From: Formivibrio sp.
GTDB taxonomy: Bacteria; Pseudomonadota; Gammaproteobacteria; Burkholderiales; Chitinibacteraceae
DNA: 49,951 nt
Direction of reading: 5' to 3'
Assembly (NCBI GenBank): GCA_031291275.1
Contig: JARLJJ010000111.1
Location: 1 to 49,951, forward strand
The first letter of the stretch is position 1, and every line of letters starts with the position of its first letter. This document shows positions 43,891 through 49,951 of this stretch, one piece after another. A model generated the notes under the pieces. It ran no database searches and had not been told where the DNA came from. It was given only the letters and a program-made list of their open reading frames with translations. Position numbers and translations under genes: made by a program.

Positions 43891-43936
43891 ATCAGTAAAA
43901 CAAATTGTTTTTATAAAAAAAATAACTTTTACTGAT
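43891..43936. promoter_or_regulatory. 10-bp inverted repeat, candidate YeiE operator
   Basis: Arms atcagtaaaa (43891-43900) and ttttactgat (43927-43936) are perfect complements, separated by 26 AT-rich bp. The repeat lies in the 96-bp gap between yeiH and the LysR gene, ending 9 bp before the latter's ATG. A bipartite site overlapping both promoters fits LysR-type autoregulation and control of yeiH. Confidence 0.6.
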
Positions 43937-43945
43937 AACTTGCCA

Positions 43946-44839
43946 ATGAAAATAACGCTTCGCCAACTTGAAGTTTTTACCGCCGTCGCCACACATGGAC
44001 AGGTCACACGCGCCGCGCAAGTCATTTCCATGACACAGGCTGCGGCCAGCATGGCTCTGGCTGATCTGGAACAACAGCTAGGCATAAGCTTGTTTGATCG
44101 GGTGGGACGGCAGTTATTACTGAATGATACGGGCCGCTTGCTGCTGATGCGCGCGCGCGATGTTTTGGATCAGGTGCATGATATTGAAGCCATCGCGCAT
44201 GGACAGGATTCCATTTTCGACCTGCATCTTGGTGCCAGTGTCACGATTGGCAACCACTTGCTTCCAGGACTGGTTGCCAACCTCAAGCACCACTTTCCAA
44301 ATGGCCAGATACAAATTTCACGCTACAACACCGAACAAGTTGTGGCTCAGCTCTTGGCATTCCGGATTGACATGGGCTTCATTGAAGGCCCTATCGAAGA
44401 TGACCGCTTCCGCAGATTTCCCTGGAAGCAGGATCAACTGATTTTTTTCGCAGCGCCGCAGCATGCTCTGGTCGGCCGATTATTGACCACCGCCGATCTT
44501 TCTGCGGCAGATTGGATCGTCCGGGAGCATGGATCGGGGACTCGCCAGGTTCTGGATCAGGCTTGTTTAAGTTGCGGCGTAAGACCTCGTATCGTGCTTG
44601 AACTTGAGCAGCCTGAAGCAATACGACAATGCGTCAAAGCAGGACTTGGCATTGGTTGCCTGTCTGAGCTTGAGTTGGAAGATGCATTTCGCGCAGGATC
44701 GCTGGTTCCACTGTCTGTCCCATTTCTGGATATGCGCCGTAATCTGGACGTGGTAATTCATCGCCACAAATTCATCAGTCGCGGCATTGCAGCCATCTTG
44801 GGGGAATGCGGCATTATCCCTGGCGATCAGGTGTCGTAG
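43946..44839 (+). CDS. yeiE: LysR-family regulator, YeiE type
   Basis: A 297-residue LysR regulator (start ATG at 43946; an in-frame start two codons upstream is possible). N-terminal helix-turn-helix (LRQLEVFTAVATHGQVTRAAQVISMTQAAASMALADLEQQLG) and effector domain with IGNHLLPGLVANLK, FRIDMGFIEGPIEDDR, FAAPQHALVG and VREHGSGTRQVLDQ, all matching E. coli YeiE in order. YeiE senses sulfite in enterobacteria. Divergent from yeiH. Confidence 0.9.
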   Translation: MKITLRQLEVFTAVATHGQVTRAAQVISMTQAAASMALADLEQQLGISLFDRVGRQLLLNDTGRLLLMRARDVLDQVHDIEAIAHGQDSIFDLHLGASVTIGNHLLPGLVANLKHHFPNGQIQISRYNTEQVVAQLLAFRIDMGFIEGPIEDDRFRRFPWKQDQLIFFAAPQHALVGRLLTTADLSAADWIVREHGSGTRQVLDQACLSCGVRPRIVLELEQPEAIRQCVKAGLGIGCLSELELEDAFRAGSLVPLSVPFLDMRRNLDVVIHRHKFISRGIAAILGECGIIPGDQVS

Positions 44840-45146
44840 CCTCTGATTCTTAGACTTATGGGTGGCGCACATCAACGCACAACCCACCTTCGCCCAAATG
44901 AATTGGCATCGTGACTCGATCTCACCGGTACGACTCCCTCCCCTCTCAAGGGTTTTCCTTCCGTCGTAATTCTGCTTGACCGCTCAACACCACCATCCAA
45001 TAGCCAAACGGCTTGAATACTGGCCATGCACACCTATTCGTCCCTTGTGCGTACCAATTTCAGCGCGATGGATTGCCATAGAGCTTGTCATTTGAAATAC
45101 AGGTGCCAATATTTAATTTTCAAACTTTCTGCAGGAGGGGCTCAGA
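44840..45146. other. Intergenic interval of 307 bp between yeiE and cfa
   Basis: No coding potential seen on either strand and no terminator hairpin after yeiE. Its right end holds the cfa promoter and a strong AGGAGGGG ribosome-binding site. Confidence 0.6.
45085..45113 (+). promoter_or_regulatory. Candidate cfa promoter
   Basis: TTGTCA (45085-45090), a 17-bp spacer and AATATT (45108-45113), 33 bp before the cfa ATG. Weak -10 match; some cfa genes use the stationary-phase sigma factor. Confidence 0.45.
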
Positions 45147-46346
45147 ATGTTTTGGCAAAAGCCATTCAATGATTTTATTGCCCGAATAGCGCACCACAAT
45201 GTGCCGGTTCAGCTGAAATTATGGAATGGGCGGGAGGTGGCATTAGGCGCCTCTCCGCTAGTCAGGCTGAACATCAACTCAACCGGCGCTCTTCGCTACT
45301 TGATTCACCCATCCATGGCCTCCCTTGGTCAAGCTTATGTAGATGGACACATTGATGTGGATGGCGCCATTGACGATGTGATCACTGTTGCTGCGCTACT
45401 TTCCTCTCATGAGGGAAAACCGGAACGGCATGTCCCCCGCATGATTCGGCATACACAAAAAATCGATGCCGATGCCATTGCCTATCACTACGACGTTTCC
45501 AACGATTTCTACCGCCTCTGGCTCGATGAAGAGATGCTTTATTCCTGCGCATACTTCCGGAATTCGGAAGATAGCCTGGAACAAGCCCAGGTCCAGAAAA
45601 TCGACCACATCCTTGGCAAACTGCACCTGCAACCGGGACAACATCTGCTCGATATCGGTTGCGGCTGGGGCGCCCTGGCGCGACGCGCTGCGGAAAAATA
45701 CGGCGTGCATGTCGTGGGCATTACGCTCTCGCACAACCAGTATGATCTGGCTCGGCAACGGGTTGCCAACGCCGGATTGGAAGACAAAGTGGAAATTCGC
45801 CTGCAAGATTATCGCGATACGACAGGCACGTTTGATCGCATTGTCAGCGTCGGCATGTTTGAACATGTGGGATTGAAAAACCTGCGCGGATATTTCAAAA
45901 AGATTCATTCCTTGCTCGCCGATAACGGCATATTCATGAATCATGGCATCACATCCACCGACCCTGATTCAGCAGAGGCTCCATTTGGTGGCGGGGAATT
46001 CATCGAACGCTATGTGTTCCCTCATGGCGAGTTGCCACATATCAGCCTCGCACTGAAAGAAATGAGTGCAGCGGGACTGGAAGTCACGGATGTCGAGAAT
46101 CTGCGACGGCACTATGCGTTAACCACACTGCATTGGAGCCAGCGCTTTGAGCAACACAGTGATCAGCTCAAAGAAATGGTCGGAGAAAAACGCTTCCGTA
46201 TCTGGCGCGCTTATCTCGCTGGCTCTACCTATGGCTTTACCCACAACTGGATGGCCTTGCATCAAACACTGGCCATCAAGGCTGGACAGCCTGAACACAA
46301 CCCTTTGCCGTTAACCCGAGACTATATGTACGACCCCGGGATTTGA
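45147..46346 (+). CDS. cfa: Cyclopropane-fatty-acyl-phospholipid synthase
   Basis: A 399-residue SAM-dependent enzyme that adds a methylene bridge to the double bond of unsaturated phospholipid acyl chains. The N-terminal lipid-binding region includes HYDVSNDFYRLWLDEEMLYSCAYF; the SAM motif is LLDIGCGWGALARRAAEKYG; FEHVGLKNLRGYFKKI and FIERYVFPHGELPHIS are conserved in the family. An AGGAGGGG ribosome-binding site precedes the ATG. A terminator follows. Confidence 0.95.
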   Translation: MFWQKPFNDFIARIAHHNVPVQLKLWNGREVALGASPLVRLNINSTGALRYLIHPSMASLGQAYVDGHIDVDGAIDDVITVAALLSSHEGKPERHVPRMIRHTQKIDADAIAYHYDVSNDFYRLWLDEEMLYSCAYFRNSEDSLEQAQVQKIDHILGKLHLQPGQHLLDIGCGWGALARRAAEKYGVHVVGITLSHNQYDLARQRVANAGLEDKVEIRLQDYRDTTGTFDRIVSVGMFEHVGLKNLRGYFKKIHSLLADNGIFMNHGITSTDPDSAEAPFGGGEFIERYVFPHGELPHISLALKEMSAAGLEVTDVENLRRHYALTTLHWSQRFEQHSDQLKEMVGEKRFRIWRAYLAGSTYGFTHNWMALHQTLAIKAGQPEHNPLPLTRDYMYDPGI

Positions 46347-46398
46347 ATTCCATAGGTGATACCGCCCAACACAAGTCGTGATATAGCCTCGGAAAATG

Positions 46399-46430
46399 AA
46401 AATGGCCGCAGATTTCTCTGCGGCCATTTT
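46399..46430. terminator. Bidirectional terminator between cfa and tyrS
   Basis: Perfect 13-bp stem aaaatggccgcag (46399-46411) / ctgcggccatttt (46418-46430) with a 6-nt loop. A-rich and T-rich flanks on both strands; two converging genes share it. Confidence 0.93.
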
Positions 46431-46484
46431 CTTATCGGTGTTTTTTGTCACTTCAACACCGCAGTAAGACGTGAATCATTTCCC

Positions 46485-47723
46485 TCAGGCAATAGTCACC
46501 CGTGCAAACTTTCGTTTACCAACCTGAAGTACCACTGTTTCGCCTTTACCGATCAGCATTGCCTTATTGCTAACTTTTTCACCATTGATTTTCACTGCGC
46601 CACCTTGGATATCGCGCAGGGCTTGCGAGGTGGATGGGCAAAGCTGGGTTTCTTTCAAAGCATGCGAAATGGTGATGCTCTCGCCCTCGGCTGGCAGGGT
46701 AAATTCCGGCATCTCGTCCGGCATCTCGCCTTTCTTGAAGCGCGTTTCAAAATCGGCCAGCGCCGCTTCAGCCGCAGCCTGGCTGTGGAAGCGGGCCACG
46801 AATTCCTGCGCCAGCAGTACCTTCAGATCACGCGGGTTGCGGCCGGCTTCGACTTCCGTCTTGAAGTGGCGAATTTCACTCAATGGACGGAAAGAAAGCA
46901 GCTCATAGTAACGCCACATCAAGGTGTCGGAAACGCTCATCACCTTGCCAAAAATTTCAGTCGCAGGATCATTGATACCAATATAGTTGCCGAGCGATTT
47001 CGACATCTTGTTCACGCCATCGAGCCCTTCGAGCAGTGGCATCATCAACACCACCTGCGGCGCTTGGGCATGCTGTTGTTGCAACATGCGGCCCATCAGC
47101 AGGTTGAATTTCTGATCAGTCCCGCCCAACTCCATATCCGATTTCATCGCCACCGAATCGTAACCTTGCATCAGCGGGTACATAAATTCGTGAATTGCAA
47201 TCGGCTGATTGGATTTGAAGCGTTTGCCAAAATCGTCACGTTCCAGCATGCGGGCCACCGTCATCGACGCGGCCAGTTTCAGCATGCCGGCTGCACCAAG
47301 TTCATTCAACCAGGTGGAATTGAACATGATCTCGGTCTTGGCTGGATCGAGAATCTTGAATACCTGGTCGGCATATGTTTGCGCATTCGCTCTGACCTGC
47401 TCTTCGGTCAAAGGCGGACGCGTGGTGTTCTTGCCTGTCGGATCGCCAATGCGGCCAGTGAAATCACCAATCAGAAACTGCGCATGGTGGCCCAGGTCCT
47501 GCAACTGGCGAAGTTTATTGATCACCACTGTATGGCCCAGATGCAGATCAGGTGCAGTCGGATCCATGCCCAGCTTGATCTTCATCGGCACACCACTGAC
47601 GCGGCTTTTTTCCAGCTTCTTGATCAGTTCGTTTTCAGGAATAATTTCTTCCGCCCCGCGCTTGATCACTTCCAATGCAGCCAGCGTATCGGGATGAATG
47701 GTTTTTTCAGTGGTATCGGTCAT
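46485..47723 (-). CDS. tyrS: Tyrosyl-tRNA synthetase
   Basis: A 412-residue class I synthetase. The HIGH-equivalent is in [18 protein letters not shown], and [12 protein letters not shown] is the KMSKS loop. A C-terminal S4 domain ([22 protein letters not shown]) binds the tRNA long arm. I start at the ATG at 47723 (MTDTTEKT), not at upstream in-frame starts. A TATAAT box at 47761-47766 (reverse) supports a short leader. Confidence 0.97.
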   Translation of the reverse strand: MTDTTEKTIHPDTLAALEVIKRGAEEIIPENELIKKLEKSRVSGVPMKIKLGMDPTAPDLHLGHTVVINKLRQLQDLGHHAQFLIGDFTGRIGDPTGKNTTRPPLTEEQVRANAQTYADQVFKILDPAKTEIMFNSTWLNELGAAGMLKLAASMTVARMLERDDFGKRFKSNQPIAIHEFMYPLMQGYDSVAMKSDMELGGTDQKFNLLMGRMLQQQHAQAPQVVLMMPLLEGLDGVNKMSKSLGNYIGINDPATEIFGKVMSVSDTLMWRYYELLSFRPLSEIRHFKTEVEAGRNPRDLKVLLAQEFVARFHSQAAAEAALADFETRFKKGEMPDEMPEFTLPAEGESITISHALKETQLCPSTSQALRDIQGGAVKINGEKVSNKAMLIGKGETVVLQVGKRKFARVTIA

Positions 47724-47760
47724 GGTCAAAAAGCTCGGTAGCAAATGGTGCAAAGGCGCG

Positions 47761-47766
47761 ATTATA
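47761..47766 (-). promoter_or_regulatory. -10 element of tyrS
   Basis: Perfect TATAAT on the minus strand, 37 bp upstream of the ATG. No good -35 hexamer. Confidence 0.5.
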
Positions 47767-48186
47767 GCGCGGGAGGGCCAGGCTGGGCGGCCTGCAACCG
47801 CGGAACAGATGATGCCTGTTGTTCTGCCCCTGCCACTGTTCGCTTCGTGCCGATTCTATCGGTAAACTTTTGGACTCGTTCTGATCCAACCAAGCATGAC
47901 GTGAAATCACGACGCAAACGGGATATGCCTAAATCATGGGGTAGCTTTTACGAAAATCACATCACTTTTGTGGCCTCGAGCATCCATTGCAATCATTCAC
48001 TCAACCCCACTCAATTGCGCACTTTCTACCGAATATTGAATGACGTCCTTGAGACCCATCGATTTGTCGACCGTTAAATAGCAGATACCAAATACAGCAG
48101 TCGTTCATAACGACTGTTGAGGGGCAAGTCATCGGCCATTGCCGACGTTCACATGTCTGGCTGTTTCGGTCTGCCATGCGCCGGTT

Positions 48187-48225
48187 AGCCGCCGTTCACT
48201 TAGGGAGTTACGCTGAACGGCGGCT
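48187..48225. repeat. 12-bp perfect inverted repeat in repeat-like DNA
   Basis: Arms agccgccgttca (48187-48198) and tgaacggcggct (48214-48225), 15-nt loop, no T run on either side. A second small palindrome (tcggccattgccga, about 48130-48143) lies 50 bp to the left. The stretch resembles intergenic palindromic repeats or debris of a small mobile element rather than a terminator. It is seen once in this window. Confidence 0.55.
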
Positions 48226-48316
48226 CTTCCATTCAATGAACGCGTACTCAGTGCCCTGAGCAGCCGGTCATATTTCAAGAAGCGGCCATTCAGAACAATG
48301 TCAGTTAATATCAAAT

Positions 48317-48985
48317 TTATTTGGGGAGAGGTAGAGGCATCGCTTTTGCGTTGTAGGTAATGCCTAGTTTTATAGGTATACCAACAAATCTTGGGCTGTC
48401 TTGGGTTGTATTGGCTTGAAGACGATATAGACCGGGCTTCAGTGCCTCGACCGTAATCATTCGGTCAATGCTCCCTCCTCCTCCAGCAAAGTGTCCAAGC
48501 GTTTGGATCGTTTCGTCCGTTATAATTTCCAGCGCTTGGCTGTCAGATCTTGAAATACGGAGATGGATCGGGATAGCGCCGCTAAAATCAGTGGGCCGCC
48601 TGACGAATTCGCCGGTTCTCAATCCTTCATTTACCCGCTGTACGCCTTCCACTGTATTTGGAACAACAGGAGTAGCCGGGTGATCGGTATCAGCGCTTTC
48701 TCGGGTGTAAAGTTTGTAGGTTCCGTCCCCGACCAGTTGCAGCACCCGCATTCCTTCGTCGCCACCTTGATGGTGGAACTCCAGAGTAAAAATGTAGTTG
48801 CGATAGTCCTTTACACGGAATTGCACATCCAATACCGAGCCATTTTGACTAGCATCGAACGGGAAGGAACACGGCGCAGTGGAGATTTCAGGTCCTACAG
48901 CAGATGCATTTTTTAAGAGCCAAGGAAACAGCCCCATGACAAAAATTAGCGTGCGTCGAGTTTTAAAAATCTGTCCTTCGTTCAT
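48317..48985 (-). CDS. Secreted DUF5625-family protein
   Basis: A 222-residue protein with an N-terminal signal segment (LIFVMGLFPWLLKNASA). The mature part has PFDASQNGSVLDVQFRVKDYRNYIFTLEFHH, RVLQLVGDG and IPIHLRISR, which resemble DUF5625. Such proteins occur in Betaproteobacteria, often next to other small secreted proteins and secretion-system accessory genes. Function unknown. It lies 109 bp from the lipoprotein gene to the right, same strand. Confidence 0.65.
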   Translation of the reverse strand: MNEGQIFKTRRTLIFVMGLFPWLLKNASAVGPEISTAPCSFPFDASQNGSVLDVQFRVKDYRNYIFTLEFHHQGGDEGMRVLQLVGDGTYKLYTRESADTDHPATPVVPNTVEGVQRVNEGLRTGEFVRRPTDFSGAIPIHLRISRSDSQALEIITDETIQTLGHFAGGGGSIDRMITVEALKPGLYRLQANTTQDSPRFVGIPIKLGITYNAKAMPLPLPK

Positions 48986-49094
48986 TCTTGTTTGTGCTTT
49001 TTGATGGTTTAAATGAAATTACGCCTGGCTAAAAGGAGCCAGTCAGGTTTGCGTTGGCTTGCCCTGCAACAGTAGTAACCATTTCAATCGCCTT

Positions 49095-49670
49095 TTATTT
49101 GAAATTGAAAAACAAGGGGACGCTTGGGTATATTTGCAACTTATTTATGTATTCTTGAGCTGTTAAATCATTTTTAATAGTTGCATAACCATACTTGCCC
49201 GCAGGCCAGCTAGACCCACCTTCAAACGAATCATTAAATGGAGGAGTATGTGGTGGCGTAGGCGGCACCAAGAATATATAAAGCTGCGCCCCCTTCACAA
49301 TAAAATGAATGCCATGATTATTCATGTCGTTTGGTAATCTACTACGAAGATCAACTTTATCTTCTCGTATTTCACCTGTCGCTTTAATGCGCCACTTCAC
49401 ATAAAGAAAATCACCAACAGGCATTCCTCCACTTAGCCCACCGCCGCCAATAGGCAATCCTTTATCGACAATATCTTTCGGTGCACGGGGTAATGATTGG
49501 TGATAATTCCCTACATAACCATGTTCGCCATATTGCCAATCTAATATATCTACTTCAGTTGATTTGTAATCGAAATCAACACTTTGATTTGCCATTTTTT
49601 GTCCGCTCATTGCACACCCGGTACGAATAACGAATAGGACGAACAGCAGAGAAATTTTACCGTTTGTCAT
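49095..49670 (-). CDS. Hypothetical lipoprotein, possible immunity-type protein
   Basis: A 191-residue lipoprotein with Cys19 after a hydrophobic signal (ISLLFVLFVIRTGC). The mature part has VDILDWQYGEHGYVG, GGGLSGGMPVGDFLYVKWRIKATGEIREDKVDLRSRLP and IHFIVKGAQLYIFLVPP. It resembles, from memory, periplasmic lipoproteins encoded beside type VI secretion lipase effectors, but no effector is in this window. The gene is clearly more AT-rich than the core genes, suggesting transfer. Confidence 0.65.
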   Translation of the reverse strand: MTNGKISLLFVLFVIRTGCAMSGQKMANQSVDFDYKSTEVDILDWQYGEHGYVGNYHQSLPRAPKDIVDKGLPIGGGGLSGGMPVGDFLYVKWRIKATGEIREDKVDLRSRLPNDMNNHGIHFIVKGAQLYIFLVPPTPPHTPPFNDSFEGGSSWPAGKYGYATIKNDLTAQEYINKLQIYPSVPLFFNFK

Positions 49671-49951
49671 GGAGCGCCTAACGAACGTGTGGAAAAATGT
49701 TATTCATCCATGCATCGTGCCGTGAACTATATGAAATATCAAGCCGATCTTCTGTTGTCTGGGTTGTTCACGGATGTCAGCTTTGGGGGAGTTTATTGAG
49801 TGACCCCTTTTGGCCCAGACTGTGTAAAAACAAAATTCAAACCGACATTTTCAGTCGGCCTCTGCCTGCCAAACTTGGCGGCGATGAAGTTAACGCTTGA
49901 ATGTTGTCATTCAGAAGCAAAAAAAGCCCTGTCAGGCCTTCATTGCCGCTA
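49671..49951. other. Right-edge interval, 281 bp, possible mobile-element debris
   Basis: No gene supported. It contains an AGACTGTGTAAAAAC stretch (49818-49832) of the kind seen at insertion-sequence ends, a small hairpin ccgac/gtcgg (49842-49858) and a GCCAA/TTGGC palindrome (49869-49880). Confidence 0.35.
49919..49940 (-). terminator. Possible terminator of a gene beyond the right edge
   Basis: Imperfect 8-bp stem (aagccctg/caggcctt, one mismatch) followed on the minus strand by seven T. It implies a minus-strand gene ending just outside the window. Confidence 0.4.

Larger units (their letters stand above)
47724..48316. other. Intergenic interval of 593 bp right of tyrS
   Basis: Holds the tyrS promoter, a doubtful plus-strand open frame near 47895-48077 with no family match and no strong ribosome-binding site, and, from about 48100, repeat-like sequence with a 12-bp inverted repeat. 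No gene is supported. It begins a region with base composition unlike the core genes. Confidence 0.5.

Noticed and set aside
46356..47741. A 461-residue plus-strand open frame
   Set aside because: It lies opposite tyrS, has no recognisable domain and runs through the cfa/tyrS terminator.
47745..48077. A 110-residue plus-strand open frame right of tyrS
   Set aside because: It begins inside the tyrS promoter region, lacks a convincing ribosome-binding site and matches no family I know; a degraded gene remains possible.
1..49951. tRNA, rRNA, CRISPR arrays, prophage or intact insertion sequences
   Set aside because: Looked for on both strands; no tRNA T-loop and acceptor pairing, no regular spacer-repeat pattern and no transposase or phage structural gene was found.

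Overview
The window reads as chromosomal DNA of a betaproteobacterium with mid-range GC. Gene families such as the KdgR/KdgK/UxaB hexuronate set, HslR, a YeiE/YeiH pair and an ornithine/lysine/arginine decarboxylase of the usual betaproteobacterial form fit a Neisseriales/Chromobacteriaceae-like organism, but that placement is an inference and no rRNA or tRNA gene is present to settle it. Genes are tightly packed and many overlap by 1-4 bases. No CRISPR array, prophage or intact insertion sequence was seen.

Left end (1-3600, all on the minus strand): a hexuronate/KDG catabolic locus with a GntR/FadR-type regulator resembling ExuR/UxuR, a KdgR-type IclR regulator, 2-keto-3-deoxygluconate kinase and, cut by the window edge, tagaturonate reductase. 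Next comes a three-gene efflux operon (membrane-fusion lipoprotein, ABC ATPase, ABC-2 permease), then hslR, typA/bipA, the CoA pyrophosphatase gene nudL and a YadS/TRIC-like membrane protein. These face metG and an acylphosphatase gene on the plus strand.

Centre (13247-28071): a 17-gene, one-direction, largely overlapping aryl polyene (APE) biosynthetic cluster. It carries a cysteine-less ketosynthase-like chain-length factor, two acyltransferases, two acyl carrier proteins, a membrane protein, an acyl-activating ligase fused to a hotdog dehydratase, a glycosyltransferase, a histidine/phenylalanine ammonia-lyase homologue, a thioesterase, a LolA-like carrier, an MMPL exporter, a lipoprotein, two ketosynthases, a second dehydratase and a ketoreductase. 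Together these can build an aromatic-capped conjugated polyene chain, attach it to an outer-membrane lipid and export it. A DUF4410 lipoprotein and a strong bidirectional terminator close the block.

Right of it: a WbuC-like cupin gene, then a non-coding interval that carries a good candidate for an undescribed small RNA (about 29325-29416, minus strand: promoter, 5' hairpin, exposed anti-Shine-Dalgarno CUCCUUU, perfect terminator hairpin). After that come a hypothetical gene, a thioredoxin-like ferredoxin, an alpha/beta hydrolase, an orphan sensor kinase, an endonuclease/phosphatase-family protein, malQ, a TsaC/Sua5 gene, the amino-acid decarboxylase, a DUF2185 gene, an Lrp regulator divergent from a YgeA-type racemase, an rRNA pseudouridine synthase, arfB, yeiH divergent from yeiE, cfa and tyrS.

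The last 2.2 kb differs: it is more AT-rich, holds two secreted or lipoprotein genes of the DUF5625/immunity-like type, and contains inverted repeats and possible mobile-element debris. It looks like an accessory region.
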